A DNA stretch of 64,000 bases from Dysidea avara. Taxonomy: Eukaryota; Porifera; Demospongiae; Dictyoceratida; Dysideidae. Where the stretch lies: contig NC_089280.1 in assembly GCF_963678975.1 (NCBI RefSeq), forward strand, positions 17,024,780 through 17,088,779, read 5' to 3'. Made by a program: the position numbers and the translations under genes. Positions 56,101-64,000 of this stretch are shown here, in pieces. The notes beneath the pieces are model-generated. The model was not told the origin of the DNA. It ran no database searches and saw only the letters and a program-made list of their open reading frames with translations. Each line of letters begins with the position of its first letter. Position 1 is the stretch's first letter.

Positions 56101-58665
56101 TAATCTCAGCCTCACACAACAAGTCCTGCTTGCATTTAGAATCTCAGGTCACACATAAATCAGTCAAAAATGGTGTTCTCTAAGTGGGTGCCAAAAGTAT
56201 ATGTCTTCGCTAAAATTTGCAGTTTAGCTACGAACTCGGCCACTGACTCCTTGAGTTGGTTCCTCTTGAACCTCTCAGAAATTTCGATCATTTTTGGTTG
56301 ATAATGGCTGGCGAGATGTTTCAATATGGCATCCAGTGAAGGAGACAACAGTAAGGAAGCCATGTTTTTAATGCTCTTGGCTAAGAAACAAACTAAAGGT
56401 GTTGGTGCACCCTACTCCCTTGAGTGAACTTTTGGAGGTTATTGGCCTCTCAACAAAACTCAAACCACTCATGAAAATCCTCTACTGGCTCCTATTTAAC
56501 TTGTGAATCATACCATGGGCCATCCTTGTCACCATTGTATATATACTCAGTACAATGTGGCAGACTATAATTGGTCAACACCTTATACACACTGTGCATG
56601 TGTACAGAATCACTGCCTATATATACAACACTGGACACTACAAGGATTATCACATTAAAAGTTGTTATCCATAAACTGACATCATACTTTGAAGGAGCAC
56701 TGATATGTCCGCACTTTCAGATATTCCCCCCTCCCCCCCAAAAAAGTATACATCTACACTGCATTAATCTCTTTCAACTTTCATTTTCAGAATCCCTGTA
56801 TGTCTAGTGTCTGGATGGATTAACTTGACCAAAGTGCTAATACCATCTATCAATTGGTATAATCATCGGTAGTCAGCAGCTCCCATATACTCATACACTA
56901 CAATGAGACCACTATCTATATCTGTTGCCGCCTTTGCTTTCCCATCATGTAATGTCATTCTTGTACTGTTTCAACTTCTCACAGCATGGACTCCAGTTTG
57001 AATATTTGAACAATAGATATCACGTGCCAGAACTGAGCAGAAATAAAATTATGCTTTTAGGGATTAACTACAAAATGGATGACTTCAATGTTGCAGTGCA
57101 GTCACTAGAAAGATTGTTGTGTGATTATTGTATGGCTTCTAGGACAGAGCTAGCTTCCTGTTCCACCAGCATTCTTTGTGCTATCTTATGACACTGGTCC
57201 CATTTTTGTGGATCATTTTTAATGCACTGTACAATAGACATGCAAAATACCAAATTATTGATCACTGGACTCTGTTACCTACTATCGACCACATGTACTT
57301 TCCTGTATACTTATTGACGTAATGTAACCAAGCAATATTGCTCTTCCTGACAACTTGTATAATGCAGTTTAGTATCAAACAGTATAGTGTTTAATAGGGT
57401 TCCTCCTAAAATGAATGGCATCCACCACAATTAAAAACCATCAATCATACATGACCAAAAGCATCTTTAAGGAAAAATCTAGTGCATCTAGCATCAAATC
57501 CAGCATTAAAATCAAGAAAACACTTACAGAAGGTTGAATATAGAATTTTTTAAATGTCAATTCACTCACTCACTCACCACATCCACAAGGCTAGAAGCAT
57601 TGTAAAGTCACCATTTTATGCCACACTACTTACCTGACATCCGGCATGTGCCTTTTAGGATTCCAATGAACATTTGCGTAACTGCACTTATAAAACAATC
57701 TCATTTGGACCACGACAACAAAAATGTTAAAATGAAGTAGGATTCCAGCAATAAAAAGTAGTGAAGCAAGATATATGAATGATGGTAGCTATTACAACAT
57801 AGCTATGTGGGAATCCCTAACACTTTGTTGAAAATCTGAAGAAATCAAATCTTGCACCTTGTCACTGCTCACAGTGGGAGATCAGTGATAGTGATAAAAA
57901 TGTTGACTTGAGTGGATTATAATGGCAATGCGTTGTCACAAGTTATTGCTGACTTATGGCGCCACAGCAGTATGAAGACCAGGCACGATTTTCAATGTGG
58001 ACCACACCCACATTACAGATAACACTCATTCTACAAGAAAGCATACCCATTTGGGTATTTGGTAAAGTCCACCTATAGTTTAATAGAAGTCAAAATAGGC
58101 TTAAAAACTCTTTAGAAAACACAGATGAGCATTAAACAGAATTTTCCATGATATATCTGGACTTGTCCGTTCATCATAATGAGCTTAGCTACAACATTAT
58201 ACTCTACTTCTCATAATCTAGGCATGCTTATAAAATGAATGGAGTGGTTGAACTCGTATTGGCTTGGGTGACTGGTTGCCCACACTATGGGCTATTAGCG
58301 TACAATATGCTTGGAAAAGAGCATAGCAAATCAATGATGAAAAGTGAAATTTGTAATGCTTGAGGTCTTTCTGCTAGCAGATCTCTAACCATTTTAAGGA
58401 CCAGATAGCAGGTCTCTTTGTGGATTTTAAAGACCTCATTATCTTCCAAATATCAAAGTATATTATGCACATATTATCCAAGCATTACAAGACATAAATA
58501 ATAGTTACAAGTTCCTATTACAATTTAGTGTTGTTATATATGTATCAATAAACTTTACTATTTATAGAAACTAAAACGTATTGCTGAAGAAAATGAAAAT
58601 TGTTTATCAGCATTGAAAGATGAAAGAAATCTCCTTGCAGAGAAATTGAAATTCCTTAAATCATT
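44058..58665 (+). CDS. MXD/MNT-like bHLH-leucine zipper gene, copy 3 (partial, 3' end outside window)
   Basis: Exons found: 44058-44145, 47609-47837 (with an alternative acceptor), 47892-48003 and 58568-58665. The SID, acidic linker, basic region (HNAKEKKRRR), HLH (with PVLRTILCTAIDEIK) and zipper (KLKRIAEENENC) are all recognisable. With the ancestral acceptor (CTCTGTAG at about 47576), exon 2 hits TGA after GNNSLNGCI. With AG at 47607-47608 the frame is restored and only about 15-17 residues between the SID and KKRKLHK are lost. Exons 5 and 6 were not found before 64000; intron 4 may simply continue past the window. It is either a functional diverged paralog or a recent pseudogene; transcripts would settle it. 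Confidence 0.65.
44276..44585. mobile_element. Non-autonomous TIR element, 7-bp TSD GCTCTAG
   Basis: The ends CATAGGTGGTGGAGACAGGG and CCTGCTCCACCGCCCCTGATG are imperfectly inverted, with GCTCTAG at 44269-44275 and 44586-44592. It contains a (T)n run at 44502-44521 and paired TACTCTAATAGA motifs at 44350 and 44378. Possibly hAT-related. Confidence 0.6.
45792..46155. mobile_element. hAT-like MITE, TIR TAGAGCTGAGC, second copy
   Basis: 364 bp, TAGAGCTGAGCGATAGT to ACTATCACTCAGCTATA. It is flanked by CTTACAAA (45784-45791) and CATACAAA (46156-46163), an 8-bp TSD with one difference. Same family as 18990-19392. Confidence 0.78.
46656..46855. mobile_element. Family D foldback MITE
   Basis: 'TAATTAAAGGGCGTGGCACC' pairs with 'TGCCACACTCTTTAATTA' around an ATTCATC...GATGAAT core. 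Outer GTAACGTCATCTCGC pairs with ATACGACGTTAC. Confidence 0.7.
47572..47837 (+). pseudogene. Copy 3 exon 2: premature stop in ancestral frame, alternative acceptor at 47608
   Basis: From the ancestral acceptor (after CTCTCTGTAG) the frame reads NNSLNGCI-stop; small indels and an A-run (ACAAAAAAAAG) follow. From the AG at 47607-47608 the phase matches exon 1 and the frame is open through KKRKLHKAQAPTAVDSLEVD, the acidic DNEDSDDDND run and HNAKEKK, to the donor at 47838. Downstream coding sequence is well conserved, which argues against an old pseudogene. Confidence 0.6.
47892..48003 (+). CDS. Copy 3 exon 3: helix-loop-helix
   Basis: 112 nt with the same borders as in the other copies. Changes are conservative: LALYQELQPYTHQKPVLRTI and AIDEIK. 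The conserved GTTAGACCACAACACA donor-side sequence follows. Confidence 0.82.
48040..49070. other. GC-richer unassigned block in copy 3 intron 3
   Basis: Contains several CG-rich words (GTGAGTCGCGAGGCCAAG, GCACGCGCCCAC, GAGGCGCCCGCCTC) unlike the surrounding AT-rich DNA. 'GCGAGGCCAAGAAGCACAA' resembles 'GCGAGGCCAAGAATGCACAA' in the hairpin at 53434. The 48944-49020 part recurs inverted at 50757-50850. Probably transposon-derived; no ORF is supported. Confidence 0.4.
49245..49545 (+). repeat. Tandem duplication of about 140-150 bp
   Basis: 'CAGTATCCTCAATAGGTGAATGAATACATAAAAGCA' (49252 onward, read in parts) recurs from 49392. Both units end with GGCTCACCAAGA and TTCCACATACC. The second unit has a small insertion. 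Confidence 0.75.
50074..50288. mobile_element. Family C MITE, 5-bp TSD CTTTG
   Basis: 215 bp, CAGTGCTCAATATGAGGTC to TTTTGAGCTCTG. TIRs CAGTGCTCAA and (inverted) CAGAGCTCAA, with CTTTG exactly repeated (50069-50073 and 50289-50293). It is related to 60918-61129. Confidence 0.78.
51890..52207. mobile_element. TIR element with poly-C tract
   Basis: The left end 'ACCAATGTGTTGCCCAACCA' is imperfectly inverted relative to right-end 'GTGGGGCAATACATTGATA'. A run of 13 C lies at about 51929-51941. Inside, 'GTCAAATCCCGAGTAAATCC' and 'GGTGGGGATTTGAC' also pair. The superfamily was not recognised. Confidence 0.45.
53400..54027. repeat. Long near-perfect hairpin (about 305-bp arms, 17-nt loop)
   Basis: Arms are 53400-53706 and 53724-54027. 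Near the loop 'TGGCCATCTTTTT' pairs with 'AAAAAGATGGCCA'. At the outer end 'ATCCTGTGCCAAAAACAGCC' pairs with 'GGCTGTTTTGGGCACAGGAT'. Mismatches are few. ORFs in the arms (53284-53517 minus, 53910-54122 plus) give the same peptide by symmetry. No known domain. Confidence 0.88.
54387..54904. mobile_element. MULE-like non-autonomous element, 9-bp TSD
   Basis: 518 bp with TIRs of about 110 bp starting TAGTCTCATGCCCAGCTGGG and ending CCCAGCTGAGCACAAGACTA. CACATTGAT is exactly repeated on both sides (54378-54386 and 54905-54913). Long TIRs with 9-bp TSDs fit Mutator-like elements. An internal 60-aa minus-strand ORF (54587-54769) has no recognised domain. Confidence 0.72.
54995..55850 (+). repeat. 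Family B/A repeat
   Basis: Starts TATTAGGGATCATGG. It contains GCCTTGGCAGTATTGGTTAG, a GACTGATTGACTGACTGATG tract, AGGTGCCTTTTGGCG and a GATTAGGGATCACAG boundary to hairpin sequences at 55590 and 55770 (AAACAAAGGAGGTCGC and AGAGAGATCACCTACACC). Confidence 0.65.
55861..56363 (-). pseudogene. Ty3/gypsy retrotransposon remnant (gag and RNase H fragments)
   Basis: On the minus strand, 56363-56160 encodes a gag-like fragment (ILKHLASHYQPKMIEISERF, then ESVAEFVAKLQILAKTYTFG). 56058-55861 then encodes an RNase H end (LSAYQYQIQYTSGKNNYLAD). In an intact element these are separated by protease and RT, so about 2 kb is deleted. No LTR was recognised. It is not functional. Confidence 0.72.
58568..58665 (+). 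CDS. Copy 3 exon 4: leucine zipper
   Basis: 98 nt, acceptor CTATTTATAG, donor TCATT|GTAAGT. It encodes KLKRIAEENENCLSALKDER then NLLAEKLKFLKS with the same heptad pattern as the other copies. It is the last exon identified in the window. Confidence 0.82.
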
Positions 58666-59189
58666 GTAAGTCATTGGTAATGTGTAATTATCAAGTGTTA
58701 GAATGTAATACATGAAAATTATAATTCATGCAAAAACAGACAAGCTGTGATAAAAGGATTAAAAGTGTGGCCTTGGGGTGGTCAAGAAATGCTGGATGGG
58801 CTGCATTGATGAAAGTTGTAGCCACCACTTTTAATCTCCCAATTTAAACCTAAACAATTTCCTTTCAGAGAAATTGAAATTCATTGTAAGTCATTGGTTA
58901 ACATTATATATGTAACTAGCATTGGTACCTGCCCTACGTACAGGACCATTTCACATTTTCACATTAACCACAATAACATGTATCGATGCATTAGGACATT
59001 AAAGATCATGTTCTAAAGTAGCATGCATGGTGATATCCTTTGCATGAACTTTATTCCATCATCATGCAAGCCTATTAGTTAAAGTGATGTGAACATGGGG
59101 TTAACTAAACAGCAGAATTGCATGTAAGCTAAACCAATAATTATCAAGACATGTGCAAATTATGTGGTGCTGTCCTATCGTGCAGGCAC

Positions 59190-59692
59190 CAGTGTTGGGA
59201 CAGTTACTTTTTAACAGTAACTGTAGCTAGTTAAATATTACATATTACTTGCAACAGAACTATTTAGTTACAGTTACATATTACCCAAAAAATAAAGTAA
59301 CTATAATAATATATTATTTAGTGTCCACAGCCTTAAGCTGTCACGTGTGAAACTATCACCTTATCACGTGACATGATTGCGTCGTTGGACAATGTGCAAA
59401 TCTTGGTTATAAGTAAGAAGCTGGTGAATAAGCTTCATTCAGTAGGCTTCATTACTTTGTTGTGGCTACGCGTTACTCAGTGGATTACTAACAAGATTAG
59501 TAACTTCGTTATTTGTAGTAATAATATTACATAATATTAGACTCGTTAGAGTAACTATATTACTTAGGTAACGCGTTACATTTGTAAGTAAAGTAACTTG
59601 AGTTATATTACCTGTTTTTATAGCGTATTTCGTTATATTACTTAGTTACCACAAAAGTAATAATTATATGTAACGCGTTACCCCCAAAACTG
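59190..59692. mobile_element. hAT-like MITE, TIR CAGTGTTGGG
   Basis: 503 bp, CAGTGTTGGGACAGTTACTT to GCGTTACCCCCAAAACTG. It is flanked by GCAGGCAC (59182-59189) and GCAGGTAC (59693-59700), an 8-bp TSD with one difference. GTTAC/GTAAC words fill the subterminal zones. The CAGTGTTGGG...AGTTAC terminus is common among animal hAT MITEs. Confidence 0.78.
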
Positions 59693-59999
59693 GCAGGTAC
59701 TGTAATAACATGGTCAACAAAGAGTATTTAAAGCAGTTGTAGCTATACTGCAAACAAAGGTTTGACACTCACAAAGAGTTGGAGTTGCAAAGAGAAGGCA
59801 CTTACTCTAATAGAACACACGGGACAAACACACGGACATACAAACATGCACCCAACCAGCCTGCCCTATATCAAATGTGCTACTGTATACATTTCCAGCA
59901 GTCCATATGGTGTGATGCAATAACTGGATGCTATGAACTTACTATGAGAAAAAAGTTGAGTTAGAAAAGTATGAACCAAAAAGGTATATAAAATGGTAA

Positions 60000-60640
60000 A
60001 ATTTTTTTTTGTCACTGGCGGGATTCAAACCCACACCCTACACAGTAGTAACTTCAGGGAGGTGCTTTACCAGCTGAGCTGTTTATCATGTGGTTAACAA
60101 TGGAATGCAGCTGTACATCATGGTGTTCAACATGCTATAGCAGACAAAGGAATGCATGTAAAAGCTTGCAATAAACTTTTCAGATGTAGCCAGATGGTGA
60201 GCATTTTATTTCGCATGTGAATCATGTTGATACGTGCTAAGATTGCCGAGTAAGCATCATCAATAGCTGACATATGAAAAAGTGTGTCACGAAAAGGTGA
60301 CACTGAGAAGAAAAAAAAAGTTGTCATGGGCAGAAGTCGAACCCTGGACCTTTGGGTTAACAGTTCTATGCACTAACGCTTTGGTTGTTTGTTCGTGGTT
60401 TTGACAGGAATGTAGCTCAAGTTTTCCTCTACACCAATGTCTTCAATGCTCTGTAGAGAGCAAACGAAAGCACATAGCAATTTACAACAACAAACTTGGA
60501 GTTGCCAGATGATGAGCACTTAATTTCACTAAAGTCCCATGTCAATATGTACTTTGGTTGTCGAGTTAGCGGCATCATGAAGCAGACAGCCAGATAGACA
60601 GACAGACAGACAGCTTTTCAGCTTTATATAATATAGATGG
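60000..60640 (-). repeat. tRNA-derived SINE segments (two tRNA-like heads)
   Basis: On the minus strand, 60090-60007 reads CAGCTCAGCTGGTAAAGCA (A box) and GGGTTTGAATCCC (B box). 60395-60325 has AGGTCCAGGGTTCGACTTC (B box) preceded by a weaker A box. Neither closes a proper acceptor stem, so these are not tRNA genes. The right end carries a (CAGA)n tract and CAGCTTTATATAATATA, the inverse of the terminus at 31515. Confidence 0.5.
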
Positions 60641-60689
60641 GTAATTAAAATGTTAGAGTCACACAGTATGGTAATACTACATATTTGGA

Positions 60690-61500
60690 CTTTTGCACAT
60701 TCTCACAAAATAATTGACCAAAAACCAGCCTCACAGGGTGCCTTGGCAGTATTGGTCAAGCCCCAAAGTGCCTTCAGTGTGACAAAAACATCTCCAATAA
60801 GTTGCTATGAAATTTTGAATTTTTTATTTAGTGGAATTTTCTACTGCCTGACTGCCTGACTGACTACTTAACTAACTTACTAATCCCTTCAGACAAGCAT
60901 AACTCGATAACAGCTAACAGTGCTCAATATAATGTCTCGTATATGATCCGTCAAAATGACAGACCAACATGCAACATGGTTGGTCATCATTTTATAATAG
61001 TAAGCAGTTTAAATACACATTGCTTTTTATTTTGATAGGTCATAATGTAAGACCATTTTTAAATTGGTCTGTCATTGTAGCTTTTGGGTTGGAAAATGAC
61101 AGATGACAGGCTGTTATTTTGAGCCCTGGGCTAAGGTTATGGGCTTGATATTTTCACTGCTAGACGTCACTTTAACCCAACAGGTGCTGTTTAGCATATT
61201 GCAGTACATACAAAGCACGCATCATGGACTTTAGCTTTGTCCTCCTTTGTTTATCATTTCTTTTCACTGACAACTCAAGGTGTCGATTCACAGTAACATC
61301 ATGGCTTCCTGTGTCTGACTAGCTATCATGTTTATCGTCAGTGTTAATTTTTCTGTATTGACTGGACTGATTACAGATACACTTTTCGTACTGCTCTTCA
61401 TTTGTAATGCTGTGTAACAGGCTGAATACAAAGCATATTGGCCACTTTGCTTCTCAGTAATTGATGGTTGGGACACACATTGATGGACATTTAATCCCTA
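60690..61500 (+). repeat. Family B repeat with nested family C MITE
   Basis: GCCTTGGCAGTATTGGTCAA, a CTGCCTGACTGCCTGACTGA tract, then AAGCATAACTCGATAACAGC is interrupted at 60918 by the family C MITE and resumes at 61130 with TAAGGTTATGGGCTTGAT. Confidence 0.7.
60918..61129. mobile_element. Family C MITE, 5-bp TSD GCTAA
   Basis: 212 bp, CAGTGCTCAATATAATGTC to TTTTGAGCCCTGG, with GCTAA at 60913-60917 and 61130-61134. It lies inside a family B repeat, whose intact order is regained when it is removed. Confidence 0.78.
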
Positions 61501-61539
61501 AGTCGATCATGGCTATAGACCAAAATACGGCAGTACTGT

Positions 61540-62690
<1,151 letters not shown>

Positions 62691-62705
62691 TGTGTTGTAC
62701 TAGAA

Positions 62706-63631
62706 CAGTGGCATAGCCAGGAATAATTTTTTACTGAGGCAAAGTTTATACATTGACCTAATTGAAAGGGTGTGCTTCTGACTCAACTGATTCACAAATC
62801 CTTTCAAGTATGGGTGGTACAACATTTGCAGGTTAACTCTCTGGTTGGATGGAAACAACTGTTTCAGAAGACTATGAGCATTTTTCTACATGTTATAAGT
62901 AATACTCCAGCTTAGTTAATGCTACAGTATACCATGCTTCAATTATTAAATGCATTCAACTGGCACAAAAAACTGAATTACTCCAGAGATAGTTTGAGTG
63001 GTCAAGCCATCCATGGACTGCAAGGAAGGTCATAATTGTGCACACTATACTTTTTATTGATCTGATGTGATGTGTAAGTCAGAGATTATCTCTTTCATGT
63101 GATGCTCAACTGCATGTGCTAAGCATGTCAAGCTAGGGAGTCTGGGGGCAATTGCCGCATGCTCAAAAGTTTGAAAATATATGCTTTGAAATGACATGTG
63201 AGGCTATTTTTTATTGTAACTGATTTGCATGATCAATTAGATGTAATGCCATGCAGTTGACTTATTGGAACTTTTGAAAAGTAATTTAATACAATTGACA
63301 TAAATGTCAGACCAAGCAGTGTAATGAGAACGGTGGCTAATCTGTACTGAATGCTCTATTAGAGTATATTACAATGACTGCTCTATTAGAGTATCTCGAT
63401 CTTTTACAAATTCAAGTAGCTGAAAAGTGGTCCAGCACCATGTCACTGTAGGCTCTGGCCCTGCCTAGTACTACAGCCATAGATTCTATTATGTGTGATA
63501 CAGTAATGCTGTCTAGTATAAACGTTTGAGTAGAAAATCAGGGGTGCCAAAACTCAGGCCTGCTCAGCCTGATGTTGAGAATTTTTACTGAGGCAGCTAC
63601 CTCGGTTGCCTCATTGGTAGCTACACCACTG
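62706..63631. mobile_element. hAT-like non-autonomous element, TIR CAGTGGCATAGCC, 6-bp TSD
   Basis: 926 bp from CAGTGGCATAGCCAGGAATA to GGTAGCTACACCACTG. CTAGAA is exactly repeated (62700-62705 and 63632-63637). ATTTTTTACTGAGGCA near the left end recurs in direct orientation near the right end (AATTTTTACTGAGGCAGC). It has paired TACTCTAATAGAGCA motifs (inverted) at 63352 and 63375. No transposase ORF. Confidence 0.75.
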
Positions 63632-63939
63632 CTAGAAGTCTAAAAAGTGTTCTGTTATAAAATTCATTATCAAAAAATGATAAACTATAGCTTCAAGCCT
63701 TCAACTGTAACATTCCTTCTTTAATAATCATTGTTGATCCTGTAGAGAAATATAAAGCCCATAAGTCAAGTATACGCATAAAAAGAGCTAAACTTGGGAA
63801 ATCAATAGCAGCTAAGAAATGACTGCAATGACGTTATCGTCAACATGATTACTTAATGGCCACTCCTTTTTTTTAATCCTACTTTTGTACTTGGCTGTTT
63901 TAGCATGGATTATATTATGTTGTATTACACAAGCACACA

Positions 63940-64000
63940 GATCATAGAAATAAAAAGTAGTGAAACAAAGGAGGTCACCCATACCTGTGGATATACTAGT
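63940..64000 (+). repeat. Family A hairpin element, cut by window end
   Basis: ATCATAGAAATAAAAAGTAG and AAACAAAGGAGGTCACCCAT match the left arm of the family A hairpins at 10545, 28690, 33025 and 55580. The rest lies outside the window. Confidence 0.65.

Larger units (their letters stand above)
48004..58567 (+). other. Copy 3 intron 3 (10.6 kb)
   Basis: The longest intron in the window. It holds a GC-richer block (48040-49070), a tandem duplication (49245-49545), a family C MITE (50074-50288), an inverted counterpart of 48944-49020 at 50757-50850, and a poly-C-bearing TIR element (about 51890-52207). Then come a long hairpin (53400-54027), a MULE-like element (54387-54904), a family B copy (54995-55850) and a Ty3/gypsy remnant (55861-56363). 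Nothing recognisable was seen in 56570-58560. No additional exon was identified. Confidence 0.55.

Noticed and set aside
60007..60395. Two minus-strand tRNA genes
   Set aside because: A- and B-box-like words exist, but no acceptor or anticodon stem closes properly. They fit SINE heads better.

Overview
This is animal nuclear DNA: AT-rich, with split genes, GT-AG introns of 51 bp to 10.6 kb, no prokaryote-style ORF packing, and dense DNA transposons with a DIRS-type retrotransposon. I could not identify the species. A sponge or other early-branching marine invertebrate fits the DIRS element and the many MITEs, but this is inference.

The genic content is one tandemly triplicated gene on the + strand. 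I assembled its exons from ORF segments and splice signals. Every copy encodes an N-terminal amphipathic helix resembling the Sin3-interaction domain (SID) of MXD/MAD and MNT proteins, then an acidic linker, a Myc/MXD-type basic helix-loop-helix with the H-E-R contacts expected of CACGTG binders, and a leucine zipper. Copies 1 and 2 continue into an acidic segment and a Leu/Gln/Asn-rich tail. Copy 1 spans 2454-14471 (six exons, 379 aa) and copy 2 spans 17450-37918 (six exons, 392 aa); both are open throughout. Copy 3 starts at 44058 and runs off the window. Its exon 2 has a premature stop in the ancestral frame, and a downstream AG acceptor would restore the frame. The duplication unit includes the 5' flank with a conserved promoter-like block, the introns and the 3' flank. 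Start-to-start distance is about 15.0 kb between copies 1 and 2 and 26.6 kb between copies 2 and 3, the increase being largely transposon insertion.

Almost everything else is mobile DNA. Intron 3 of copy 2 holds a DIRS element (23437-28594, minus strand) with gag-like, RT, RNase H and tyrosine-recombinase regions, inverted terminal repeats and an internal complementary region. It sits inside an older copy of an abundant local repeat, called family B here, and the empty site can be read from other copies. Several non-autonomous DNA transposons have defined TIRs and target-site duplications: hAT-like (8 bp and 5-6 bp), piggyBac-like (TTAA), pogo-like (TA) and MULE-like (9 bp). There are also foldback MITEs, tRNA-like SINE heads, a Ty3/gypsy remnant, two long near-perfect hairpins (29481-30229 and 53400-54027), a (CCTG)97 array and a 20-copy 14-bp minisatellite.

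If the gene call is right, the locus would encode two or three repressors that pair with MAX, bind E-boxes and recruit SIN3/HDAC. The promoter-like block of copies 1 and 3 carries a CACGTG E-box that copy 2 has lost, so the paralogs may differ in auto- or cross-regulation. No bacterial genes, rRNA, intact tRNA genes or CRISPR arrays were seen.
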